A DNA stretch of 64,000 nt, from assembly GCA_964516435.1 (NCBI GenBank), contig CAZEZP010000092.1:62001-126000 (forward strand), in the 5' to 3' direction. Numbering within the stretch: the first letter of the stretch is position 1; each line of letters starts with the position of its first letter. Below, piece by piece: positions 36,074 through 43,995 of the stretch. Origin of the DNA: HGW-17 sp964516435. Its GTDB lineage: Bacteria > Myxococcota_A > Polyangia > HGW-17. The notes beneath the pieces were generated by a model. That model saw nothing but the letters and a program-made list of their open reading frames with translations. It searched no databases and had not been told where the DNA came from. The translations under genes and the position numbers were made by a program.

Positions 36074-36822
36074 GGGCCGGAAGGAAACATCGCAATCACC
36101 AACTGCATCCTGCGCAGCAATGCGCGCGCCGGAATCGTGAATCTCATTCCCAATGCAGCCTTGCAAAACTCGAGGGGAACACGTTCGAGAAGAACGGCGG
36201 GCGGTGATCGCCCATGTCCAGACGCTGAACGTCTTCGCCGAAAACAACAAACTCGATAGAGAAAATCACGATTTCCGGATACGTCACCCGAAGTCTTTCG
36301 CTGCCGAAGGTGCCCGATCCCTTCTACGTGGATGGGAATCTGGATGTGGGCAGTGATGAAAAATTCACTCGTGCTCACGATTCCGGAAGGCGCCGTCCTG
36401 CATTTCAATGGGGAGACTGGCCTGTTCGTGGCGGCCGACGGAACAGGTTCCCTGCCTTTAAGGTCACTTTCACCGGCCATTCTTCCTCGCCCCGCGCTGG
36501 AGACTGGTATGGACTGACCCTGCGCGGGAAGACCCCCGGCACCACCATCGAGGAATGCACCATCGAGTTCGCCGGAAAGGACGGTCCCGTCGGCAAGGGA
36601 GCGCTCGTGGTCGAGGGAGACGACGTGATTCCGAAGAGGGCTTCGGTCCGGAAACTGACCGTCAAGAATTCCGAAAAGGCGTTTGGCGGTCCTGATCCCG
36701 CCTGCGCCGAACTGCCAGGGCCGAGCATGGCAAGCCCTTTTCCTGTCCCAGGGAGGAGTAGCCGCCCGAAGGCGCTCCCCGCATTCTCGTTTTCCCGACT
36801 CTCCTTCAGAGGCGGCCCGTGA
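36074..36822 (+). pseudogene. Decayed right-handed beta-helix protein gene
   Basis: Pieces of one protein occur in successive frames: 'GPEGNIAITNCILRSNARAG' (from 36074), 'LEGNTFEKNGGR' (36169), 'VIAHVQTLNVFAENNKL' (36204), 'EKITISGYVTRSLSLPK' running to 'GNLDVGSDEKFT' (36259-36368), 'LVLTIPEGAVLHFNGETG' (from 36367), and 'FKVTFTGHSSSPRAGDWYGL' to 'SVRKLTVKNSEKAFGG' (36456-36700). Joined, they read as parallel beta-helix rungs ('GD W.GL......ECTIEFAG'), as in secreted right-handed beta-helix proteins. At least five frame changes, a missing start and no signal peptide mark it as broken. Assembly errors could account for some shifts but hardly for all. The whole 36033-36927 gap has no intact gene. 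Confidence 0.7.
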
Positions 36823-36927
36823 AATTTCCATCCGCGCCCGGATTCCCGCAAGGTCAGGAATTGGGCGGGGAAACTTGCCAGTTGCAGGTTTTTCATGATA
36901 TTCCGGGCGGCAAAGCGGAGGTCCCGG

Positions 36928-38292
36928 ATGGACGGTTCGTCGCGCGAACACTGGAAGAGTTCACTCGGTTTCATCCTGGCCGCGGCGGGAAGCGCCATCG
37001 GCCTGGGCAACGTCTGGCGCTTTCCCACCATGACCGGCGCCAACGGCGGCGGCGGCTTCGTGCTCCTGTACCTTCTCGTCGTGCTGGCCGTTGGACTCCC
37101 GCTCATGTACGTCGAACTCTCCCTGGGACGGGCCGCCCAGCAGGGGCCGGTTGGTGCATTCAAAAAAATATCGCCCCATTCCGCCTGGCGTTTTCTGGGC
37201 TATCTGTGCATTCTCACGGGCACGGTCATCCTGTCGTATTACGGGGTGGTGGCCGGTTGGACCCTCAAGTACTTCCTGGTTTCCCTCATGGATGGGTTTC
37301 CCCGGGGGGAATCCGCCCGGCTCTTCGGCGAATTCACGCGCGATGGCGCTTCCCAGATCCTGTACATGGGGCTGTTCATGGCGCTCACCGTGGGCGTCGT
37401 CTTCTTCGGCGTGAAGGGCGGCATCGAGCGCATCAGCCTGGTCCTCATGCCCGCGCTCGTGCTCCTGCTCGTGGCGCTCATCGCCTACGCGCTCACGCTA
37501 CCAACGGCTTTCGATGGGCTGTGCTACTATCTGATTCCCGATTTTTCCAGGGTCGGCGGGAAGACTTTCCTGTTTGCAATCGGCCAGGCATTCTTTTCCC
37601 TTTCCCTGGGTATGGGGGCCATGCTCACTTATGGCAGTTACCTCGAAAAAGACACCCGTCTCCCCAGGGCTGGGCTGGTGGTGGTGCTGGCTGACACGCT
37701 CATCGCCGTCATGGCCGGCCTCGTCGTGTTCCCCGTCATCGGCGGGGCTCCGGACAAGGCGGGTCCCGGGCTCGTGTTCGTGGCCATGGCCGACCTGTTC
37801 GCGACCTTGCCCGGCGGCCGCATCGTGGGTGCCCTGTTCTTCCTGCTGCTGGCGATCGCCGCCCTCACGTCCACCATCTCGCTGCTGGAAGTGGCCGCCT
37901 CCCACTGGATCGAACAGCACGGGTGGACGCGCCGCAAGGCGGTGCTTTCCACCGGCGCCGGCATCCTTTTCCTGGGGATCCCCAGCGCGCTCTCCCTGGG
38001 CGCGGTGCCCGGTCTCGGGCATGTGGTCACCCTGGCCGGCAAGCCGATGGGATTTCTGGACCTCATGGATTTCCTGTTCGGCAATCTCGCGCTGACGGTG
38101 GGGGGACTCCTCATCATCCTGTTCACCACCTTCGTCTGGAAGCGCTCGGCTTTCGAAGCCGAACTGTATGCCGGCTCGCCGGTTCCTTCCGCGATGCGCA
38201 ACACGGTCCATTTCCTGCTGCGCGTCGTGGCGCCGTCCAGCCTGATGGCCATCCTGGCGTACATGCTGCTCACCGGGAAGACCCTGGGATAA
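36928..38292 (+). CDS. Sodium-dependent symporter of the NSS/SNF family
   Basis: 454 residues, about eleven or twelve membrane helices. It is an inner-membrane importer of amino acids or related amines driven by Na+. The first helix carries the family signature 'GFILAAAGSAIGLGNVWRFP', with the unwound 'GN.WRFP' that holds Na+ and substrate. 'GGGGFVLLYLLVVLAVGLPL' follows. The start at 36928 has GGAGG 6 bases upstream and gives the normal short N-terminus. The stop is 9 bases before the kinase/solute-binding fusion gene, so the two are very likely cotranscribed. Confidence 0.94.
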   Translation: MDGSSREHWKSSLGFILAAAGSAIGLGNVWRFPTMTGANGGGGFVLLYLLVVLAVGLPLMYVELSLGRAAQQGPVGAFKKISPHSAWRFLGYLCILTGTVILSYYGVVAGWTLKYFLVSLMDGFPRGESARLFGEFTRDGASQILYMGLFMALTVGVVFFGVKGGIERISLVLMPALVLLLVALIAYALTLPTAFDGLCYYLIPDFSRVGGKTFLFAIGQAFFSLSLGMGAMLTYGSYLEKDTRLPRAGLVVVLADTLIAVMAGLVVFPVIGGAPDKAGPGLVFVAMADLFATLPGGRIVGALFFLLLAIAALTSTISLLEVAASHWIEQHGWTRRKAVLSTGAGILFLGIPSALSLGAVPGLGHVVTLAGKPMGFLDLMDFLFGNLALTVGGLLIILFTTFVWKRSAFEAELYAGSPVPSAMRNTVHFLLRVVAPSSLMAILAYMLLTGKTLG

Positions 38293-38301
38293 ACGGTTTC
38301 G

Positions 38302-40773
38302 ATGTCCTCCCTGCGCCTGTGTCCCCACTGTGGAACCCCCCTGGATGCCGGCTCGCGCTTCTGCGTCGCCTGCGGAGCGAAAATCAGGGATGCCGCCGAA
38401 TCGCAGCCTTCCAGCGGCCCGCCCCCGGCGGCCACGCCCGGTGGATCCACCGTGGTGGGCGGACAGATCACGCCCGAGGCGCTGCACCGTTCTCCGGCCA
38501 CCCTCATCGGCCACATGGTGGGCGAATACCAGGTGACCCACTTCATCGGAAAGGGGGGAATGGGGTGGGTATTCGCCGGCGTGCATCCCATCATCGGCAA
38601 GAAGGTGGCCATCAAGGTTCTCAAGTCCAATTTCGCCTACGAGCCGGAAATCGCCAGCGCCTTCATCAACGAGGCCAAGGCGGCCAACGCCATCGGTAGC
38701 GACCGGATCGTCGACATCTTCGCGTTCGGGCAACTCCCTTCCGGCAACCTGTATTTCGTCATGGAACTGCTGGAGGGCATGAATCTCTCCGATTACCTGG
38801 CCCGGGAAGGCCGCCTGTCGCTCGCCGATGCCCGCATCATCTTTCCACGGGTGCTCGAGGCGCTGGAGGCCGCTCATGAGCATGGCATCGTGCACCGGGA
38901 CCTGAAGCCGGAGAACGTCTTCCTGATCCTGCAGGACGGGATGCCCGTGGATGTGCGCCTGCTGGACTTCGGCATCGCCAAGTTCAACGAGGGCGGCAGT
39001 TCGTTCCTGCGCACGCAGACGGGCATCATCAAGGGAACGCCCCTGTACATGTCGCCGGAGCAGTGCCGGGCCGACGACACCACGCCCGCATCGGACCTGT
39101 ACTCGTTCGGGGTCATGCTCTATCAGGCCGTCACGGGCCAGGTCCCGTTCAAGAGCAATTCCTACGGCGAACTGGTGGCAGCCCACCTGTCCGAGACGCC
39201 GCTGCCGCCTTCCGCCGTCGTGCCGCTTCCGGCCGGCCTCGAGGCTCTGATCCTGCAATGCATGGAAAAAGACCCGGCTGCCCGGCCGTCTTCGGCCCGC
39301 GAGGTGAAAGACCGGCTGGTGGCCATCCTGGACGACGAGCTTGCGGCGCCCGCCCGCCGGGAAGCCCTCTTTCGCCGCCGCTTCCGCCGGGCGCTGGTTG
39401 TTCTGGCGATCCTGGCAGCCGCCGGGTTCGGGGTATTCGCCGCCCTGCGCTGGCAGAAGGCGTCGGCGCCGCCGCCCCCACCGCCTCCTCCGGTGGTCCG
39501 CCCCCTGGTGGTGATGTCGGCCCATCCAAGCGTCGTCAACGAGGAAATCGCGGCCGGGTTTTCCGCCTGGCTGGAAAGGAACGGGCATCCCCCGGTGCGC
39601 ATCGAATGGATGGCGCAGAAGGAGGAACTCGTCTTCATCCAGGTGCAACTCAAGCGCGCCATCCAGCAGGACCGCAAGGGGGAAATCGATGTGATGCTCG
39701 GCGGCGGCGAGAGCCTGCACCGCGCGCTCGCGTCCGCATCCTGCGTTCCGGCGCCGGGGCAGGCCTGCTCGCAGGCCGTCTTCACGCCGTCCGAACTGGT
39801 TCCCCACGTGCCCGAACAGGTGTCCGGCGCCCGCCTGTACGATGCCGAAGGCCGCTGGTTCGGCGTGACGCTCTCCGGTTTCGGCTATGCCTGCAACGAA
39901 ACCGCGCTGGAAAAGCGGGGGATTCCCTTCCCGAAGAACTGGGAGGAACTCTCCGGTCCCGCCTTCTTCCAGCGCCTGGTGATGGCTGACCCGCGCACGT
40001 CCAGTTCGGCCCACATGGTTTTCGAAACCATCCTGCAGGCCTATTCCTGGGAACAGGGCTGGCGCATCCTGCTGGGGCTGGGCGCCAACGTGCGGGATTC
40101 CTGGCTGCCTTCCTCCCAGGGGGTGCTCTCCAAGCTCGCCGATGATCCGGAAGCCCTGTGCGCGGCGGTGATCGACTACTTCTTCTACCTGGAGAAGGAC
40201 GATCTGGAAAAGAGTTCCGGTATCCGGCTGCGGTTCGCCATCCCGCCCGAAACCGCCTATCTCACGGCCGACCCGGTGTCGGTGCTCGCCCGGGCGCCGC
40301 ATCCCGCCGCGGCGAAACTGTTCGTGCAGTACCTGCTCACCGATGGCCAGCGCCTGTGGGTGTTCGCGCCCGGACATCCCGACGGCCCCCGCCGCCATGC
40401 CATCTTCCGCCTGCCCGTGGACAGCCGGCTGTACAGGGAGCCGCAGGCCGTATCCTACATGAACCCCTTCGAATCCGCCCCGCCCAGGCCGTTCGATTCC
40501 GACCTGGCGGCCAGACGGCGCAATCTGCTGTCCATCCTGCTGCAGAGCGCCCTGGTGCTCACCCACAGATCCTTGCGGGAATCATGGAATTTTCACTTGG
40601 AAAAAGGCCAACTTTCGGCCAGACTGAAGCGCTTGGCGTTTCCGGTGTCCCAGGAACAGTTCGAGAAACTGCTCCGCCAGGACGGGAGCATGGACATCCT
40701 GGAGATGAAAAACCTGGAAAACCGCTGGATGAACGATTTCCACAAGGCGTACCGGCAATGGATGAAGCCGTGA
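38302..40773 (+). CDS. Ser/Thr kinase fused through one membrane helix to a solute-binding domain
   Basis: 823 residues. The order is: zinc ribbon ('CPHCGT...CVACGAK', Cys7/10 and 22/25); Gly/Pro-rich linker; kinase domain about 75-345 with 'IGKGGMGWVF', 'VAIKVLK', 'HRDLKPENV' (His198-Asp200), 'DFGIAKF' (Asp222) and 'GTPLYMSPEQ'; one membrane helix about 360-384 with Arg-rich cytoplasmic flank; Pro-rich spacer; then a family 1 extracellular solute-binding fold (about 395-740). That fold resembles iron or spermidine/putrescine-type binding proteins ('LVVMSAHPSVVNEEIAAGFS', 'EIDVMLGGG', 'GVTLSGFGYACNETAL', 'AAAKLFVQYLLTDGQRLWVF'). A helical tail of about 80 residues ends it. Periplasmic ligand binding probably controls a cytoplasmic kinase. 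It sits 9 bases after a Na+ symporter. Confidence 0.92.
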   Translation: MSSLRLCPHCGTPLDAGSRFCVACGAKIRDAAESQPSSGPPPAATPGGSTVVGGQITPEALHRSPATLIGHMVGEYQVTHFIGKGGMGWVFAGVHPIIGKKVAIKVLKSNFAYEPEIASAFINEAKAANAIGSDRIVDIFAFGQLPSGNLYFVMELLEGMNLSDYLAREGRLSLADARIIFPRVLEALEAAHEHGIVHRDLKPENVFLILQDGMPVDVRLLDFGIAKFNEGGSSFLRTQTGIIKGTPLYMSPEQCRADDTTPASDLYSFGVMLYQAVTGQVPFKSNSYGELVAAHLSETPLPPSAVVPLPAGLEALILQCMEKDPAARPSSAREVKDRLVAILDDELAAPARREALFRRRFRRALVVLAILAAAGFGVFAALRWQKASAPPPPPPPPVVRPLVVMSAHPSVVNEEIAAGFSAWLERNGHPPVRIEWMAQKEELVFIQVQLKRAIQQDRKGEIDVMLGGGESLHRALASASCVPAPGQACSQAVFTPSELVPHVPEQVSGARLYDAEGRWFGVTLSGFGYACNETALEKRGIPFPKNWEELSGPAFFQRLVMADPRTSSSAHMVFETILQAYSWEQGWRILLGLGANVRDSWLPSSQGVLSKLADDPEALCAAVIDYFFYLEKDDLEKSSGIRLRFAIPPETAYLTADPVSVLARAPHPAAAKLFVQYLLTDGQRLWVFAPGHPDGPRRHAIFRLPVDSRLYREPQAVSYMNPFESAPPRPFDSDLAARRRNLLSILLQSALVLTHRSLRESWNFHLEKGQLSARLKRLAFPVSQEQFEKLLRQDGSMDILEMKNLENRWMNDFHKAYRQWMKP

Positions 40774-40794
40774 TCCGTGCCCGAGGAGTTGCCC

Positions 40795-42129
40795 ATGTCG
40801 AAGAACATTGATGCCCTGACCATCGATGCCGGTTCTCCGGAAAACCCGTCCGTGTTCGGCAAGTACCTGATATTCGGGCTGGTGGCCCGCGGCGGCATGG
40901 CCGAGGTGTATCGCGCCCGGCGGATCGACCGGAAGAACGAGCCGCTGGTGGCCCTCAAGGTCATGCGCACGAAACTCATGAAGGAGCAGAAATACATCGA
41001 CATGTTCCTGGCCGAGGGACAACTCGGGCGCATGCTGCGGCATCCCAACATCGTGGAAACCATGGAGGGCGGCCGGCACAACAACATCTATTTTTTTACA
41101 ATGGAATACATCATGGGCAAGGATCTCACGCACGTGCTGCGCAAGATCCAGATGGCCAACCAGCGCCTGCCCATCCCTGCAGCGGTGTACATCGCCCAGA
41201 AATGCGCCGAGGGACTGCATTACGCCCACACGCTCACCGACGACGAGGGCCGTCCGCTCAATCTCGTGAACCGCGACGTGAGCCCCTCCAACATCCGCGT
41301 ATCCTATGACGGCGAGGTGAAGATCCTGGATTTCGGCATCGCCCGCGCCCGCAACCGCGCCACCTCCGAAATCGGCACGCTCAAGGGCAAGTTCAGTTAC
41401 ATGTCTCCCGAACAGATTCGCGGCCTGCCGCTGGACGGCCAGACCGACATCTTCTCCCTGGGCATCGTGCTCTACGAGATGCTCACGATGGAGCGCCTCT
41501 TCAAGGCCGAGAGCGAAACCGTCCTCATGGAGAAGGTGCGCCAGTCGGTCATTCCTCCGCCGTCCACGGTGAACAAGCGCGTTTCCCCTGAACTGGACGC
41601 CGTGGTGCTCCGGGCGCTGGCCCGCGAGAAGAAGGACCGGTATCCGACCGCGGGCGAATTCGCGGCGGATCTGGCCCGCATTCTGGAACCCTACCGTTTT
41701 TCCGTGAGCGAACTGAGCGACCTGATGAAGCGCACCTTCCACGAGGACTACGAGAAGGACCGCGAGATTGCCCAGATCGCGCGCTCGCTTGACGGCAATT
41801 ACGCGGCCGAGGACGGGGGGCGCACCGAGAGCTTCGATTCCATCCTCGATGCGAAGTTCGATCCCACGGGAATCCTGGAGATGGAAGTGGACATCGACGA
41901 CGAACCCTTCGAGAGCAGCGAGGATCCGGCCGGCTCCTCACGGGATTCCGACGGTCTGCCGCAGCCGGGAGAATTCGTCACCCACGATCCGAATCCCGCG
42001 CCGGAAGCGCCGGCTCCCAATTCGAGTCCGGGACTGATGGAAACGAACAAACTGATTTTCCTGCTGCTGGGGATCACGGCGCTGGCTCTTATTATTACCG
42101 TGATTTTGATTGTTTTGAAAAAATCATAA
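40795..42129 (+). CDS. Ser/Thr protein kinase with C-terminal membrane anchor
   Basis: 444 residues. GAGGAG lies 6 bases before ATG 40795. The kinase domain (about 24-300) has 'LVARGGMAEVYRA', 'VALKVM', the catalytic loop 'NRDVSPSNI' (Asn159-Arg-Asp161) and 'DFGIARAR', then 'GKFSYMSPEQIRG'. The 'RDVSPSN' form, instead of RDLKPEN, is typical of myxobacterial kinases; Asn replaces the loop His. A long acidic, disordered segment (about 330-415) leads to a single C-terminal helix 'LIFLLLGITALALIITVILI' and a KKS tail, so the enzyme is tail-anchored facing the cytoplasm. It is third in line after the symporter and the kinase fusion. Confidence 0.93.
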   Translation: MSKNIDALTIDAGSPENPSVFGKYLIFGLVARGGMAEVYRARRIDRKNEPLVALKVMRTKLMKEQKYIDMFLAEGQLGRMLRHPNIVETMEGGRHNNIYFFTMEYIMGKDLTHVLRKIQMANQRLPIPAAVYIAQKCAEGLHYAHTLTDDEGRPLNLVNRDVSPSNIRVSYDGEVKILDFGIARARNRATSEIGTLKGKFSYMSPEQIRGLPLDGQTDIFSLGIVLYEMLTMERLFKAESETVLMEKVRQSVIPPPSTVNKRVSPELDAVVLRALAREKKDRYPTAGEFAADLARILEPYRFSVSELSDLMKRTFHEDYEKDREIAQIARSLDGNYAAEDGGRTESFDSILDAKFDPTGILEMEVDIDDEPFESSEDPAGSSRDSDGLPQPGEFVTHDPNPAPEAPAPNSSPGLMETNKLIFLLLGITALALIITVILIVLKKS

Positions 42130-42135
42130 AATTAC

Positions 42136-42993
42136 ATGCAACTATCGATAATAATACCTGCTTATAATGAGGCCAAAAGCATCGCTTCCGTCATCCGCAG
42201 GACGCAGGACGCCGTCCGGGATTTGGGGCTCGAGGCCGAACTGATCGTGGTGGAGGACGGCTCCACGGACGATACGCGCGAAGTCCTGCGCGGCATCGGG
42301 AACGTGCGCGTGGTGGAGCATCCGCAGAACCTGGGCTATGGCGCCTCGCTCAAGACCGGCATCCGCACCGCCGGCGCCGACTGGGTGGCCATCCTGGATG
42401 CCGACGGCACCTATCCCGAAAATGCCCTGGGCGCCCTGTGGGCCCAGGCGGCCGATGCCGACATGGTCGTCGCCGCCCGCACGGGAAAGAACGTGCACAT
42501 CCCGTGGATCCGGCGCCCGGCCAAGCGCATGATCACGCGCTTTGCCGAGTACATCGCCGGCCGGCGCATTCCCGACCTCAATTCCGGCATGCGCCTGATG
42601 CGCAAGGCCGTCGTGGAGAGGTTCCTCCATCTCCTGCCCGACGGCTTCTCCTTCACCACCACCATCACGCTGGCCATGCTCGTGGACGGGTACCGCGTAA
42701 AATATTTGCCCATCGACTATCTCAAGCGGGAAGGGAAATCCAAGATCCGGCCCATCGCGGACACCCTCAACTTCCTGTCCCTGATCACGCGCACTGGCCT
42801 GTATTTCCGGCCGCTCAAGGTCTTCGTGCCAGTGTCGATGTTTCTCTTCGCGGCGGGACTGGGCGTGCTGTTGGGCTCCTGGTGGTGGGCCGGGCGCATC
42901 ATGGATTCCACGGCCACCATCCTGATCATGACGGGCGTGCAGTTTCTGGCCATGGGCATGCTGGCCGAACTCGTCATCCGGCGTTCCCGGTGA
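42136..42993 (+). CDS. Family 2 glycosyltransferase (dolichyl/polyprenyl-phosphate type)
   Basis: 285 residues. The N-terminal GT-A domain has 'LSIIIPAYNEAKSI', 'VVEDGSTDDT' and the metal site 'AILDADGTYPE' (DAD), with 'DLNSGMRLMRKAVV' near the acceptor site. Two C-terminal membrane helices (about 225-275) resemble DPM1/ArnC-like enzymes that load a sugar on polyprenyl phosphate at the inner membrane. No ribosome site is evident; the leader and first codons are AT-rich ('ATCGATAATAATACC'), possibly easing translation coupled to the upstream kinase 6 bases before. The GT-C gene at 43996 could use its product. Confidence 0.92.
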   Translation: MQLSIIIPAYNEAKSIASVIRRTQDAVRDLGLEAELIVVEDGSTDDTREVLRGIGNVRVVEHPQNLGYGASLKTGIRTAGADWVAILDADGTYPENALGALWAQAADADMVVAARTGKNVHIPWIRRPAKRMITRFAEYIAGRRIPDLNSGMRLMRKAVVERFLHLLPDGFSFTTTITLAMLVDGYRVKYLPIDYLKREGKSKIRPIADTLNFLSLITRTGLYFRPLKVFVPVSMFLFAAGLGVLLGSWWWAGRIMDSTATILIMTGVQFLAMGMLAELVIRRSR

Positions 42994-43009
42994 GCGGGGA
43001 GGTGGAACC

Positions 43010-43969
43010 ATGAATCGCATGTGGTTCGGAATCGTCGTCGTGATGGCATGCGGCCTTTTCGCATGCAGCAAAGAATCCGCCCGCCGCGATGCCCCGCCGT
43101 CGAATCCCGGCGAAAAAAGCCTGCCATCGCCCATGGAGCCGGCCGCCGACCGTGCGCAAACTGCCGATCCACCCCGGGTCATCACGCGGCCGGCCGAAAA
43201 ACTGGGGCCGCTTTTGGATGCATTCAATGGCTGCGTGGCGAATCTGGCCGCACTGGTCCGCTCCACCGAATCCGTACCCGTCACCCCGCCCGCCAGGGAC
43301 GTGCAGGAGTGCCGCCGCCGATTCGAGGCCATCCTGGCGTTTCGCGGTTTTCCCGTGACCGCGGACTACGAGGACTACTTCGTGCTGGCCGCGCGCCTGG
43401 TGGACACCCTTCCGGCCGATTCTTCCGGGCCGGGCACGCCTTCCTTTTCGGTCCAGGCTTTCATCGAAGCCTACAATGCCTTCGCCCTCCGGAACAACGA
43501 ACTGATCGGCGTGGCTGCCACGGATGAAAGGGAGCCGTCCATCCAGGGGAGCCTGCCGCGGAGCACCTACCGGGACGAACTGGTCCGGCTGGCCGGAAGC
43601 ATCCGGGATTATGTCGTGCAGTGGCATTTCGAGCACCGGTTCGAGACGCTCGGAACCGATGCGCCCTCCGCCTGGCTGCAGGCGCTGCTGCCCGAGCGGG
43701 CGCGCCTCTTCGTGCTGCGCACCCGGGTGGAATCCCGCCTGGATGCGTTCGCGCGGCTGAAATGCGAGGATGCGGGCACGTCCACGGACACCCGGGTTTC
43801 CTGCCGCATGCTCGCGGATGCCGCCGGAGAACTCGCCCGCGGGGCGCGTGCATGGCTCGATGCGTGGGACGCACGGCTGCGATCGGCCTCTCGGGAAGCC
43901 TGCCCGGCCTGCGAGAGCACCCGTGGCGACCTGGAGATGCGCATCCGCACCCTGTCGGATTCCGAGTGA
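43010..43969 (+). CDS. Lipoprotein of unknown function
   Basis: 319 residues with GGGAGG before the ATG and lipobox LFAC (Cys19). A short disordered segment (to about residue 60) leads to a helical domain. Four Cys near the C-terminal half ('CEDAG', 'SCRML', 'CPACESTR') may form disulfides. It loosely recalls DUF3829-type helical lipoproteins ('LLDAFNGCVANLAALV'), but I would not assign it. It lies between the GT2 gene (17 bases before) and the GT-C gene (27 bases after), so it may assist in envelope glycan transfer. Confidence 0.75.
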   Translation: MNRMWFGIVVVMACGLFACSKESARRDAPPSNPGEKSLPSPMEPAADRAQTADPPRVITRPAEKLGPLLDAFNGCVANLAALVRSTESVPVTPPARDVQECRRRFEAILAFRGFPVTADYEDYFVLAARLVDTLPADSSGPGTPSFSVQAFIEAYNAFALRNNELIGVAATDEREPSIQGSLPRSTYRDELVRLAGSIRDYVVQWHFEHRFETLGTDAPSAWLQALLPERARLFVLRTRVESRLDAFARLKCEDAGTSTDTRVSCRMLADAAGELARGARAWLDAWDARLRSASREACPACESTRGDLEMRIRTLSDSE

Positions 43970-43995
43970 TTCCGCTTCGAGGAGACGACCGTTCC

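Noticed and set aside
32163..36095. A 1310-codon open frame on the minus strand
   Set aside because: It lies antisense to ffh, the OmpA-like gene and a kinase, all with clear motifs. High GC content keeps stop codons rare on the opposite strand; its translation is low-complexity and matches no family.
37498..40566. A 1022-codon minus-strand open frame
   Set aside because: It is antisense to the symporter and kinase fusion, both with unmistakable family motifs.
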